A stretch of 64,000 bases of DNA from Mangrovitalea sediminis (GTDB lineage: Bacteria > Pseudomonadota > Gammaproteobacteria > Pseudomonadales > Oleiphilaceae), in NCBI RefSeq assembly GCF_002514725.1, contig NZ_NTLB01000004.1, positions 124,001 to 188,000 on the forward strand. Direction: 5' to 3'. Below are positions 52,629 to 61,478 of this stretch, in pieces. A program made the position numbers and the translations under genes. The notes under the pieces were generated by a model. The model worked only from the letters and a program-made list of their open reading frames with translations. It was not told the origin of the DNA and searched no databases. Position 1 is the stretch's first letter. The number at the start of each line of letters is the position of its first letter.

Positions 52629-53342
52629 ATGCGCATAGCGCTACTCGAAGACGAACAGGAACAGGCTCGCAATGTGCGCGAACTCTTGCGTAGCGCCGGT
52701 CACGACTGCGATGTGTACGGTACGGGACAATCGTTCCTGAGCGGTGTTTCGCATCGCAGCTATGATCTGCTGATCATGGATTGGCAGCTACCGGATATGG
52801 ATGGTATCGACATCCTGAAAATCCTGCGCCAACAGATAAGCTGGCCCATACCGGTGCTGTTCCTCACCCAGCGTGACAGCGAACTGGATATCGTGAGCGC
52901 GCTCGATGCCGGCGCTGACGACTATTTGACCAAGCCGGCCCGTCCTGCCGAGTTACTGGCACGATTGCAGGCCCTGGCGCGGCGCAGTAACCCGGACACG
53001 GATAAGGTCACCCTGGAATACGGTCCCTTCAAGATCGACACCCAGGGCAGGACCATTCATCTCAACGGAGAACGCCTGACGCTGACGGACAAGGATTTCG
53101 ACCTGACCCTGTTCCTGTTTCAGAACCAGGGACGCCTCCTCACGCGCGAAGTACTCCTGGAGCGGGTTTGGGGCCTATCGCGGGACATCAACACACGCAC
53201 CGTCGACACCCATATGAGCCGCCTCCGTCGCCGTCTCGGCGTCAAACCGGAAAACGGTTTCCGCATCAAGACCATCTACCAGCGCGGCTACCGCCTGGAG
53301 ACAGTCAGTGCCGATTCGGCCATATCCGAAGAGGAAGACTGA
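52629..53342 (+). CDS. OmpR-family response regulator
   Basis: A 237-residue regulator. The receiver (1-118) starts MRIALLEDEQEQA with its acidic pair, phosphoacceptor Asp in LLIMDWQLPDMDG near 51 and Lys in YLTKPARPAE near 101. The winged-helix domain (about 135-228) has RTVDTHMSRLRRRLG near 195. The ATG with a G-rich site upstream was preferred over one 24 codons earlier. It heads an operon with a LysM/FecR protein and a CHASE2 kinase, which is its likely phosphodonor. Confidence 0.93.
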   Translation: MRIALLEDEQEQARNVRELLRSAGHDCDVYGTGQSFLSGVSHRSYDLLIMDWQLPDMDGIDILKILRQQISWPIPVLFLTQRDSELDIVSALDAGADDYLTKPARPAELLARLQALARRSNPDTDKVTLEYGPFKIDTQGRTIHLNGERLTLTDKDFDLTLFLFQNQGRLLTREVLLERVWGLSRDINTRTVDTHMSRLRRRLGVKPENGFRIKTIYQRGYRLETVSADSAISEEED

Positions 53343-53346
53343 TATC

Positions 53347-55017
53347 GTGAGCCGGGTGTTGTGCCGTTGTTCCCGGAGGGTCAGCCACCATTGCGCCCTA
53401 CCCGGCCTGTTAGCCCTGTGGATGGCGGTATCGCCGACTGCATCGGCCGACGTATCGATTGCATTGGGCTCGGCCGTCGGTATGACAAGTTCCCTTTCGA
53501 CCGGCTCAGGACAGGTTGCTCAGGGAGAGTGGTCCTACACGCTGCGGCCAGGCGACAACGTGCGCAGCCTGAGCAAGGAAATGCTCGATAACCGTCACAC
53601 CTGGCTGGAGCTCCTCCGCCACAACAACATCAGCTCGGTCTCTGATCTGCACACCGGCTCCATGCTTCGCATCCCCCTCGACTGGCTACGCCAGAGGCCG
53701 GAACCGGCACGCGCCCTGGCCGTCACCGGCCATGCGCTCTTTCGTACACGGGCCGACCAGAACTATCAAACGCTGAGCCGCGGAACGCGACTCGATGTCG
53801 GCGACGAAGTTCGCACGGAAGATGGTCATGTCGTTATCCAGCTCGCGGACCAATCCATTGTCCGGCTGGGACCGCGCTCTTCCCTGACGCTCAATCGCCT
53901 GACCCGCTTTGGCAAAACCGGGATGGCCGACACCCGCATGCGCCTTGAGCAGGGCAATCTAAGTACGCGGGTTCACCCGTTGAGTGACCCTCGCTCCCGT
54001 TTCGAAATCGAGACACCTTCTGCTGTAGCAGCCGTTCGGGGCACCGAGTTCCGCCTCGCCGCAAAACCGGAAAGCACCCGGCTCGAAGTCACCAAGGGCA
54101 AGGTTGCGTTCTCCAACGAATACCATCAGGCACTGGTACCGGCCGGTAAGGCAGCCTTCATCAGTGGCATCGATCCCATCGTTATTACAGACCTTCCAAA
54201 CGCACCCAAGCCGCCGGCGTCGCCGGGCAAAATCCAGAAACTGCCGCAAACGCTAACCTGGCAGCCAGTTCCCGCCGCATCCGGCTATCACCTGAACATT
54301 TACAACAGGGAAAACGGCGCCTGGGTGGCCAGTGCCAAACTCGAGCACCCGGTCTATCAACTCGCCGGACTCGATAACGGAAAATACGACGCCCAGCTGT
54401 CAGCCGTCGACATCAATGGCGTCCAGGGCTCAGCCAAGCCGGTGAACTTCTCCGTCGACCTCGAAGCCCATGCGGCCGACCTGACAGCGCCGGCTGCCGA
54501 CGCCAAGACGGCCGCCCAGCGCCCCCTCTTCAAATGGAACTTCCGGGGCGAAAATGAAAAGGCCAGAGTTCAGGTATCGAACGCCGAAGATTTCCAACAA
54601 ATCGTCGCCAGCAGCGAATGGAGCCCGGCAGCCCAGGCCTCACTGGCACAGCCCCTGGCTCCGGGACAATACTACTGGCGCGTACAGACGCGAGCCGGCG
54701 GCAACAGCCGGGCCCAGAGTGCCACCCGGTCCCTCGTCGTACTGGGCAGCATACCCGAGACCCACATCATCACCATCAACTATGTGGATAATCAGGTTCG
54801 CATCTTTTGGGAGAAGATCCCGCAGGTCGAAAGCTATCGTCTGCAACTGGCGTCGGACCCCAACTTCACACAGATCCTGCGGGAAGAAACACTACAGGAA
54901 ACCAGCGTCGCCGCCCGACTGGTACCAGGGCAGCATTATTTCGTCCGCATCAAAGGAGTACCCAAGGGACCGCTGGGTAGTCACTGGGGTCCGGGCCGGG
55001 AACTCTACGTGAAGTGA
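53347..55017 (+). CDS. LysM and FecR domain envelope protein
   Basis: A 556-residue exported protein. After a signal peptide (about 1-35, ASA) comes a LysM motif (WSYTLRPGDNVRSLSKEML near 65-110), which binds peptidoglycan, then a FecR domain (about 125-250: RLDVGDEVRTEDGHVVIQLA, LRAAKP-like end at AAVRGTEFRLAA), and two or three fibronectin-like beta repeats (about 280-555). It lacks the membrane helix and cytoplasmic part of true FecR signal transducers. Start GTG with GAGGA upstream; an earlier ATG overlaps the regulator gene. It sits between regulator and kinase and may be the sensor's periplasmic partner. Confidence 0.88.
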   Translation: MSRVLCRCSRRVSHHCALPGLLALWMAVSPTASADVSIALGSAVGMTSSLSTGSGQVAQGEWSYTLRPGDNVRSLSKEMLDNRHTWLELLRHNNISSVSDLHTGSMLRIPLDWLRQRPEPARALAVTGHALFRTRADQNYQTLSRGTRLDVGDEVRTEDGHVVIQLADQSIVRLGPRSSLTLNRLTRFGKTGMADTRMRLEQGNLSTRVHPLSDPRSRFEIETPSAVAAVRGTEFRLAAKPESTRLEVTKGKVAFSNEYHQALVPAGKAAFISGIDPIVITDLPNAPKPPASPGKIQKLPQTLTWQPVPAASGYHLNIYNRENGAWVASAKLEHPVYQLAGLDNGKYDAQLSAVDINGVQGSAKPVNFSVDLEAHAADLTAPAADAKTAAQRPLFKWNFRGENEKARVQVSNAEDFQQIVASSEWSPAAQASLAQPLAPGQYYWRVQTRAGGNSRAQSATRSLVVLGSIPETHIITINYVDNQVRIFWEKIPQVESYRLQLASDPNFTQILREETLQETSVAARLVPGQHYFVRIKGVPKGPLGSHWGPGRELYVK

Positions 55018-55027
55018 AATCACGCTG

Positions 55028-57631
55028 ATGATGGACACGGACCGCCCTAGCCTCCGAACAAATCGGCGCCAGGCACTGCTGGCCCTGGTCCTGCTGATCC
55101 TGATGTTGCAGCTGACCGGCGTAATCCCTCAGCTCAACCTCGGCCTGTACGACGCCATGATTGACGGAGATCGCCTCCCGCCAGCCAGAGACCTGGCCGT
55201 CGTCGCCATCGACGAACGAAGCCTGCGGGAACTGGGCCAATGGCCATGGAATCGCCAGGTTCATGCAGCCCTTATCAAGCGCCTCGACCAGGATGGCGTC
55301 AAAGCCATCGCCTTCGACGTTCTGTTTACCGAAAGTTCTCCCAATCCATCGGACGACCGAGCACTGGCATCGGCTATGCGCCAGGCACATAACGTTGTCC
55401 TTCCTGTCCACATCTACCCGGTCAGTGCGGAACAACCCTTATCGGAATTCCTCCCCACCCCGGAACTGGCCAATGCCGCCGCGGCTCTAGGCCACGTCAA
55501 TGTCCAACTCGACTCCGATGAAGTGGTCAGAGGCCTGTATCTGCGCCAGGGGCTGGGAGAGGCGGTCTGGCCAAGTCTCGCGGCAGCCCTGGCAACGCTG
55601 ACTCACCCGGAGGTCAAAATACCAGGCCCGGATGTTTCCGCGCCCCCTTTTGTGAACGTTCAGCAGGACTATGTGCGCACGCCTTTCGCGCCGTCACGCG
55701 CCGCTATCCCCACCTACTCCTATGTCGATGTTCTCGAAGGCCGCGTTCCCGCATCGTTGCTGCAGGGCAAAGCCGTCTTCGTGGGTGCAACGGCCGCAGG
55801 CTTGGGCGACCGCTTACCCACCCCTGTCTCAGGGGGAAGCGCCCCCATGAGCGGCGTACAGTTCCACGCCAACGTTTACTCGGCACTGATCCAGCACCGC
55901 CTCATCCACAGCGTAAGCGGCCTTTGGCAAGTGCTGCTGCTCGCCCTGGTTATTCTGGTAAGCCTGCAAAGCCTGACCCGGCTGGCGCCCCGCTACGCGC
56001 TTCCTTTCGTTATCGGACTTTCCAGCCTGATTATCCTGTGCAGCGCCGGCTTACTCTACAGCAGCAGCCTCTGGCTGCCTGTCGGAGCCAGCGTACTGGC
56101 GTCATTGCTGGCTTGGCCGGTTTTTACGGCACAGCGCCTGACATTGCTCAACCGCTTCCTGAGCCAGCAGGTCAATCTTTTGGGCCGACAATCCCGGGAT
56201 ACCTTTTGGACAACACGGGAATCGCCCCCCCAGATTTTGGCGCACCTTGTCGAGTTGCTGCTGCCTGCAGGTTGGTGTCTGGTGGAGGATGGCGAAGTCC
56301 TTGAGGAAAAACACCTGGCGCCACGCGATTGCCCGCAAAATCCCTCACCAGTGACGGGCAGTTGGCGTCACGAAGGGCCAACGAGCTGGCTACGCATCCG
56401 CCGCGGAGACCACCACTTCCTCATCGGCCTGAAGTGGTCCACCGGCATCAACTATAGGGAATTGCAGCGCTACGTCGACCCTCTGACCTTCACTGACCAG
56501 CAGCCACTGCGCCCGCGATTTCGCCCCTCGGAGCGCCTTATTCGCAAGATCGAAGAGGTCCAGCAGGCCTCCGTCGCTCTGGCTAATCTCTACGCTTTCA
56601 CGACCCAGGGCTTTGCCCAGATGCCCAACGGCATCATGGTCGTTGATGCGCTCGGAGTGATTCGTTTCGTCAATGGGCATGTCGCCAGTTGGCTGGGAGA
56701 ACCTCAGAGCAGCTTGCCTGGTATGGCCCTGGCCCATCTGCTGGACAGCGTTGACCCCGGCGGCGAACACCGCTGGCATGACACCGTCGGTGACACCCTG
56801 CTTCACGGCCAGCGACGGGCTCTGGAAATGCGCGTGCAGGCGCGCGATCTCCTGATCGAATTGGTGCCCTTCACCTTTCCGGCAACCCGGGAGGCCGGTG
56901 CCATCGCCAACATCGCTGACGTCACCACAATCCGCGACCAGCAGCGACAGCAGCGCGAAGCCATCGATTTCATATCCCATGATGTGCGATCTCCACTGGT
57001 ATCCCAACTGGCCTTGATCGAACAGCTTAAACGCAGCGGAACCCCAGTCGAACCCGGACAGCTCGAACAGATTGCCAAGCTGGCCAAACGGAGTTACCAG
57101 CTCGCGGAAGAGTTCGTGCAACTCGCCCGTGCCGAGCAGATGTCCTCCGTGCGATTCTATGAATGCGAAGCTCTCGCCATCGTCGAGAATGCAACTGACG
57201 CGGTACAGGAACAGGCGATGGCGAAGTCCATTACACTGGACCTGAAAGGCACTGAAGATCTCTGGATCTGGGGCAATGCCGAGCTGCTTGAACGCGCCAT
57301 CATCAATTTGCTGACCAACGCGGTTCAGCACAGCAAGCCCGGAAGTCGGGTTCATGTCTCTGTCGAGCCCATCAACGATAGCGTGCTGGTCAGTGTCGAG
57401 GATAACGGCAGCGGCATTGCTCCGGAAGATATGCCCCATCTGTTCGAGCGCTTTCGTCGCCCCCGCCAGAATGAACTGCGTGGCAAGCTCGGTACCGGAT
57501 TGGGGCTATCCTTCGTCAAGGTGGTCGCAGACAAACACGGCGGCGAAATCGATGTCAGCTCGACCCTCGATGTCGGCACCACCTTCCGCCTCTGGCTACC
57601 CGCCGCGACCGGCGAAGAAACCACCGAATAA
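55028..57631 (+). CDS. CHASE2-domain sensor histidine kinase
   Basis: An 867-residue membrane kinase. One N-terminal helix, a large periplasmic CHASE2 domain (about 35-285, with LYDAMIDGDRLPPARDLAVVA-like start and DGVKAIAFDVLFTE near 90), three more helices (about 298-370), a PAS-like region (about 525-640), and a HisKA/HATPase core: His in FISHDVRSPL near 650, N-box LLTNAVQHS near 765, GSGIAPEDMP near 795 and GTGLGLSFVKVV near 822. It begins 11 bp after the LysM/FecR gene. It should phosphorylate the OmpR-type regulator in response to an envelope signal. Confidence 0.93.
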   Translation: MMDTDRPSLRTNRRQALLALVLLILMLQLTGVIPQLNLGLYDAMIDGDRLPPARDLAVVAIDERSLRELGQWPWNRQVHAALIKRLDQDGVKAIAFDVLFTESSPNPSDDRALASAMRQAHNVVLPVHIYPVSAEQPLSEFLPTPELANAAAALGHVNVQLDSDEVVRGLYLRQGLGEAVWPSLAAALATLTHPEVKIPGPDVSAPPFVNVQQDYVRTPFAPSRAAIPTYSYVDVLEGRVPASLLQGKAVFVGATAAGLGDRLPTPVSGGSAPMSGVQFHANVYSALIQHRLIHSVSGLWQVLLLALVILVSLQSLTRLAPRYALPFVIGLSSLIILCSAGLLYSSSLWLPVGASVLASLLAWPVFTAQRLTLLNRFLSQQVNLLGRQSRDTFWTTRESPPQILAHLVELLLPAGWCLVEDGEVLEEKHLAPRDCPQNPSPVTGSWRHEGPTSWLRIRRGDHHFLIGLKWSTGINYRELQRYVDPLTFTDQQPLRPRFRPSERLIRKIEEVQQASVALANLYAFTTQGFAQMPNGIMVVDALGVIRFVNGHVASWLGEPQSSLPGMALAHLLDSVDPGGEHRWHDTVGDTLLHGQRRALEMRVQARDLLIELVPFTFPATREAGAIANIADVTTIRDQQRQQREAIDFISHDVRSPLVSQLALIEQLKRSGTPVEPGQLEQIAKLAKRSYQLAEEFVQLARAEQMSSVRFYECEALAIVENATDAVQEQAMAKSITLDLKGTEDLWIWGNAELLERAIINLLTNAVQHSKPGSRVHVSVEPINDSVLVSVEDNGSGIAPEDMPHLFERFRRPRQNELRGKLGTGLGLSFVKVVADKHGGEIDVSSTLDVGTTFRLWLPAATGEETTE

Positions 57632-57650
57632 CTCTCGCCCCACGCCAACG

Positions 57651-57674
57651 AAAACGCCGGCCCTGGGGCCGGCG
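57651..57674 (-). terminator. Terminator between the CHASE2 kinase and the lipoprotein gene
   Basis: A GC-rich perfect stem (CGCCGGCC with GGCCGGCG, small loop) read on the minus strand is followed by TTTTCGTTGG. It ends the leftward lipoprotein gene and can also block the convergent kinase operon. Confidence 0.75.
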
Positions 57675-57698
57675 CTGAATCTGTAAAACACTTCCCCG

Positions 57699-59081
57699 TC
57701 AGATCGTCTTGGTCACCACACTGGACATGGGACTGATATTGCCGTTGGTATCGATGGCCTTGACGGCGAAGTACCACTGGCCACTGCTCAGGTTGGCGAT
57801 GGTCGCACTCATCGTGTAGGCATCATTGATCGTCATCGTCTGGTTCAGGTTTGAAGGGTCCTGACCGTAATCGATCTCATAGCCTTTCAGTTCCGCCATG
57901 CTCAGCGAGGTGCCGTCTTCCCGGGTGGAAGGCGCCTGCCACTGCAGGAGTGCGCTATCGGCCGCGACACTGCTACCGGTCGAGCTGGAGCTGGAGCTGG
58001 AGCTGGAGCTGGAGCCGGTGTTGGTGATCGTGGTTGTCGTGGAAGACGTGCTCGAAGACGAACCGGTACCCGAGGATGTCGTCGAAGAGCTGGAGGTTGA
58101 GGAACCACTGCTGGTCGGCGCCGACACATACAGTTGAGAGGCGCGGGACTGTGTCACCGCCAGCGACTGCTGAGCCAGGGTATCGGTCGTGGTGCTCTGC
58201 AACGATGCAGCGAGAACCGCCGTTTCCATTTCCAACTGGCTGATGGTTACCGCATTTGAGGTGCTGCCGGATGTGGTCGTCAGGTCGCCGTTCTGCAAGA
58301 TCTGGTTGGAAGCCGTCTGCAGGACCTGCTCAATAGAAGACCATCCAGACTGGTTAACCAGCGCCAGGAAGGCGGCATTGGTCACGGCCAACTGAATAGC
58401 ATCCGTCGAGGTGGTTGCGCTGTTCAGGTGCGTCAAATCGGGCGGCGCCAGTTGAAGGGTGCCGGCATTCAGGCCAAACCAGTTCTCCACCTGACTATAG
58501 GCAGTCTGCAGATTGCTTCCACTGAGACCTTCGGGCGAGCGCTGCGCCAGACTTACGGCCAGTTGGGAAAGAGGCGTCAGGTAAACTTGAGGACTGGTGC
58601 TGCTCAGGTCAACGGCCGCACTCAGCTCAAAGCTACTGGACAGTGGAAACGCCTGACCAAAGGGCACCTGGCCACCATTGACATCACAGCTAGGCGTCAC
58701 GTCGCACACCATGGTTGTCCGATCGTCGGCCTTCAATTCAATCACGACCCAGCCGTTCAATTTCGTCAACACCGGCAGTTGGAACTGGCCACGGCTATTC
58801 GTGCGAACGGCCTTACCCATTTGCTGACTGGTCGCCCAGTGTCCGTGAGAGTCTTCCGAGATCTCCCAAGCCGTCACAATACCGTTCTGGACAACCCCTT
58901 TTACCGCACCACCGGAAATCGTCACGGAACGGGTAGTGGCGGAGGCCGTGGATGAGATGCTGGACGCGCTGTCCATGCCGCTACCGCCATTGCCGGTGCC
59001 GCAGCCGGACAACAGCAACCCGGAGGCTGCAAGCATTCCAACAAACGCAGGCTTTAACAATTTTTTGGCGATATTTGACAT
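57699..59081 (-). CDS. Lipoprotein with Ser-rich linker and fibronectin-like domain
   Basis: A 460-residue surface or periplasmic lipoprotein. The signal peptide ends in the lipobox LLLSGC (Cys27). A beta-rich domain follows (about 50-170; GAVKGVVQNGIVTAWEI suggests a carboxypeptidase-regulatory-like fold), then a helical part to about 320, a Ser/Thr/Gly linker at about 327-378, and a fibronectin type III domain at the end (LLQWQAPSTREDGTSLSMAE, YEIDYGQD, WYFAVKAIDTNGNISP). The linker contains a hexanucleotide repeat that could change its length. Upstream GGTG and A-rich DNA precede the ATG. Function unknown. Confidence 0.85.
   Translation of the reverse strand: MSNIAKKLLKPAFVGMLAASGLLLSGCGTGNGGSGMDSASSISSTASATTRSVTISGGAVKGVVQNGIVTAWEISEDSHGHWATSQQMGKAVRTNSRGQFQLPVLTKLNGWVVIELKADDRTTMVCDVTPSCDVNGGQVPFGQAFPLSSSFELSAAVDLSSTSPQVYLTPLSQLAVSLAQRSPEGLSGSNLQTAYSQVENWFGLNAGTLQLAPPDLTHLNSATTSTDAIQLAVTNAAFLALVNQSGWSSIEQVLQTASNQILQNGDLTTTSGSTSNAVTISQLEMETAVLAASLQSTTTDTLAQQSLAVTQSRASQLYVSAPTSSGSSTSSSSTTSSGTGSSSSTSSTTTTITNTGSSSSSSSSSSSTGSSVAADSALLQWQAPSTREDGTSLSMAELKGYEIDYGQDPSNLNQTMTINDAYTMSATIANLSSGQWYFAVKAIDTNGNISPMSSVVTKTI
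57982..58017. repeat. GAGCTG hexanucleotide repeat inside the lipoprotein gene
   Basis: Five perfect copies of GAGCTG and one variant (GAGCCG) head to tail. On the coding strand they encode consecutive serines in the linker. Because the unit is six bases, copy changes keep the frame and only lengthen or shorten the linker. Confidence 0.85.
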
Positions 59082-59269
59082 ATTTTTTCACCGACTTATT
59101 GACTCACGATGAAATAATAGCCAAGCCAGATGTGAAATTGTGTGTTTTACGTCATCTTTTGCCTACCTTTTACGACGTTTTTTTGACGCACACATTTTAA
59201 CCCTGCCTTACTTGTGCCTTTCGGGCCCATCCCGCAGGATAGAGACTGACTCCCGTCGCAGCCGCCGCC

Positions 59270-59797
59270 ATGCAATCATTCGACAACCAGGACACACTGC
59301 CCCTTCAGCTCACATTGCGCCCCTATAAGCGCGACCAGGACACCCTTCTCCTTTGTCGCATTTATCGCGAGGCCGTTATGCGCCTGGGCTCGCCCTACTA
59401 CAACGCGGCGCAGCGCCAGGTATGGGCCCTCTGGAGCCAGTCACCACAATTGGTGGAGCGCATGTTGTCGCAGGGGTGGACGATAGTCGCCGTGAACGGC
59501 GGAGAAATGGCGGGCTTCGCACAGCTGCACCCGGAGAGTTACATCAATATGCTCTACGTTGCGCCGAAACACTGCCGGCAAGGCATCGGAGCGGCGCTGT
59601 TAAAAGCACTGGAAGAGAAGGTTCTGGTCGCGGGGTTACCGGTCGTCCAGGCACACGCCAGCCTGGTATCGCGGAACCTGTTCCGGAAGATGGGTTACCG
59701 TGCCCTCGCTTATGCGCCGGTAACCCGTCACGGTATCGAGCTCCCCCGACACCTGATGGAGAAAACGCTGAGCCAAGCCACCTCTACAGGAAAATGA
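59270..59797 (+). CDS. GNAT-family N-acetyltransferase
   Basis: A 175-residue acetyltransferase. The acetyl-CoA pyrophosphate loop is in YVAPKHCRQGIGAALLKALE near 104-120, after the beta strand SYINML. The C-terminal NLFRKMGYRALAYAPVTRHG near 141 completes the fold. It transfers acetyl groups to an unknown amine. Its stop lies two bases from that of the convergent gene. Confidence 0.9.
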   Translation: MQSFDNQDTLPLQLTLRPYKRDQDTLLLCRIYREAVMRLGSPYYNAAQRQVWALWSQSPQLVERMLSQGWTIVAVNGGEMAGFAQLHPESYINMLYVAPKHCRQGIGAALLKALEEKVLVAGLPVVQAHASLVSRNLFRKMGYRALAYAPVTRHGIELPRHLMEKTLSQATSTGK

Positions 59798-59798
59798 C

Positions 59799-60620
59799 TC
59801 AGGGATGCTGCATCTGTCGAATCAGCTCTCCAAGCGTTCGTGCCGCCTGAGCCGCTGCATCGGGATTGTCCGCCATCCGAAATAGTGGCGAATCATCGCG
59901 CGGATCGTATACCCAGCACTCCAGACGGGTCGCCAGGCAATCATCGCGCACCAAGGGGCTCACCCCGTAAACCGTCATCATCGACAGGCTGACCGCTGCC
60001 TGGCCATGCTCGTCGAAACGCGTTTCCTGAATGAGCAATTGCCCAGCCTGACCCGCACTCACCCGATAACGGACACCTTGACGGGCATTAGGGCGCTGAA
60101 TTCGCTGCCCGCCAGTCCAGGCATGAGTTGCCAGAATGCTATTGAGGTGCGAAATCAGCGCATCGCGGGGATTATTGGTGAGATACAGCTTTTCCAGCTG
60201 TTTCAGGTTTTGCTCATCGCCAGTCGCCTTGATGGTAGCTACCGGCTTCTTCGAGGACAGGGTCGAATGGGCTCGCTGAGACTCATCGATTGCCGTGATC
60301 ATCTCTAACGCGCGCGTGTAATGGGCTCCCTTCTGACCCGCCGCCACCACGTAGGCATCCAACGCATCCCGAGCCTCACTCAACTGCCCTGCGTGATACA
60401 TCACCCGCCCCCGGAGAAACAGGTATTCGTCCGGTTTCTTCTCGACCTTGAGGGCTTCGATATGATTGAGATAGCGAGAGGCATCGTCCCAGCGCTGCGT
60501 TTTCACGGCCTGTTCTGTCGCCAGGACCAGGCGACGCATTTCATCCTGGGGAGGCAACGCCCAAAGAGATGTCGCATAACAGCACAGCAGCAGGATTGCT
60601 GCCGACAACGCGTTTTTCAT
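59799..60620 (-). CDS. Exported TPR-like protein
   Basis: A 273-residue protein with a signal peptide (1-21, ATSLWALPP). Residues about 25-110 form helical hairpins of tetratricopeptide type (ATEQAVKTQRWDDASRYLNHIE, LRGRVMYHAGQLSEARDALDAYV). The C-terminal part is beta-rich and has two Cys (DDCLATRLECWVYDP near 235). GAGGTGG lies before the ATG. Function unknown; probably a periplasmic scaffold. Confidence 0.75.
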   Translation of the reverse strand: MKNALSAAILLLCCYATSLWALPPQDEMRRLVLATEQAVKTQRWDDASRYLNHIEALKVEKKPDEYLFLRGRVMYHAGQLSEARDALDAYVVAAGQKGAHYTRALEMITAIDESQRAHSTLSSKKPVATIKATGDEQNLKQLEKLYLTNNPRDALISHLNSILATHAWTGGQRIQRPNARQGVRYRVSAGQAGQLLIQETRFDEHGQAAVSLSMMTVYGVSPLVRDDCLATRLECWVYDPRDDSPLFRMADNPDAAAQAARTLGELIRQMQHP

Positions 60621-60722
60621 AGGCCACCACCTCGGATCCGGTCACGACCGCTATCATCTCCACTCGGAGGACAGGACGCAACCGCCTACTAGGGACTTCA
60701 GACCAAAGTCACTGCCACCGGA

Positions 60723-60962
60723 TCAGTCGACGATAATGGTTTCTTCTGCAGAATCATCATCACCGTCGCACCCAGGCAGAGCCACCGGAGGACGGCCGCT
60801 CCAGGGAAACGCAGCCATTCCACGTTGCTGGAGACCACGCCAGGAGACATACGCCAGAACCTGCATTCTGTGCTTCATCATAGGGATCAGTGCTCGTCTC
60901 TTTGTTGTTATTGCACCCATTTTAAAAGTGGCACCGATCCCATGATGTGAACCAGTCTTCAT
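60723..60962 (-). CDS. Possible small protein with acidic tail
   Basis: An open frame of up to 79 codons in an otherwise empty gap. A plausible conserved part reads MKHRMQVLAYVSWRGLQQRG and ends in a strongly acidic tail (DGDDDSAEETIIVD). No clear ribosome-binding site is seen for any of its ATGs. It may be a real small gene or chance; I am unsure. Confidence 0.35.
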   Translation of the reverse strand: MKTGSHHGIGATFKMGAITTKRRALIPMMKHRMQVLAYVSWRGLQQRGMAAFPWSGRPPVALPGCDGDDDSAEETIIVD

Positions 60963-60978
60963 TCGGACAAGCCCGTCA

Positions 60979-61419
60979 TCAGCCTGCCCGATGTATGCTG
61001 AGCGCCTCCAGCTTCTGTCGCAATTCCCCCTCGACGGGGACCGCCGCGTGGGACGCCATGTCCATCAGGGCAAAAGTCACCATTGCGTCGGCGACCAGCG
61101 TTTCCGTCCCGTGCAACCAGATGGTCTGCGACACCCGACAGCTTTTTTTACCAATACCTTCGATACGGGTTCTGATTTCGAGATGCTCTCCGGGGAAGGC
61201 TGGTCGCCGATAGTTAATATTGGCGTTAACCAGGACAAAGGCGAGTCCTCGCTCCGTAAACGCTTCCACCACGTCATTAGCCTCGAACCAGGCCCAGCGA
61301 GCCTCTTCCAGGAACTCCAGATAGCGGGCATTGTTGACGTGACCATAGATGTCGAGATGGTAGCCGCGCACCTTGATCAAGGTAATATGAGCGGGTTCGG
61401 CCTGAGCATTGGGCAGCAT
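60979..61419 (-). CDS. Acyl-CoA thioesterase, hot-dog fold (YbgC-like)
   Basis: A 146-residue single-domain hot-dog thioesterase. The signature VRGYHLDIYGHVNNARYLEFLEEA near 17-40 carries the conserved Asp and the HVNNxxY motif. It hydrolyses acyl-CoA or acyl-carrier-protein thioesters. The ATG giving MLPNAQAEP has AAGGA six bases upstream and was preferred over one eight codons earlier. Single gene. Confidence 0.9.
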   Translation of the reverse strand: MLPNAQAEPAHITLIKVRGYHLDIYGHVNNARYLEFLEEARWAWFEANDVVEAFTERGLAFVLVNANINYRRPAFPGEHLEIRTRIEGIGKKSCRVSQTIWLHGTETLVADAMVTFALMDMASHAAVPVEGELRQKLEALSIHRAG

Positions 61420-61478
61420 GAACATTCCTTGGGCAAAAGGCACATTATCCGGAGAACGAGGTCACGGCTTCAGTCGGC

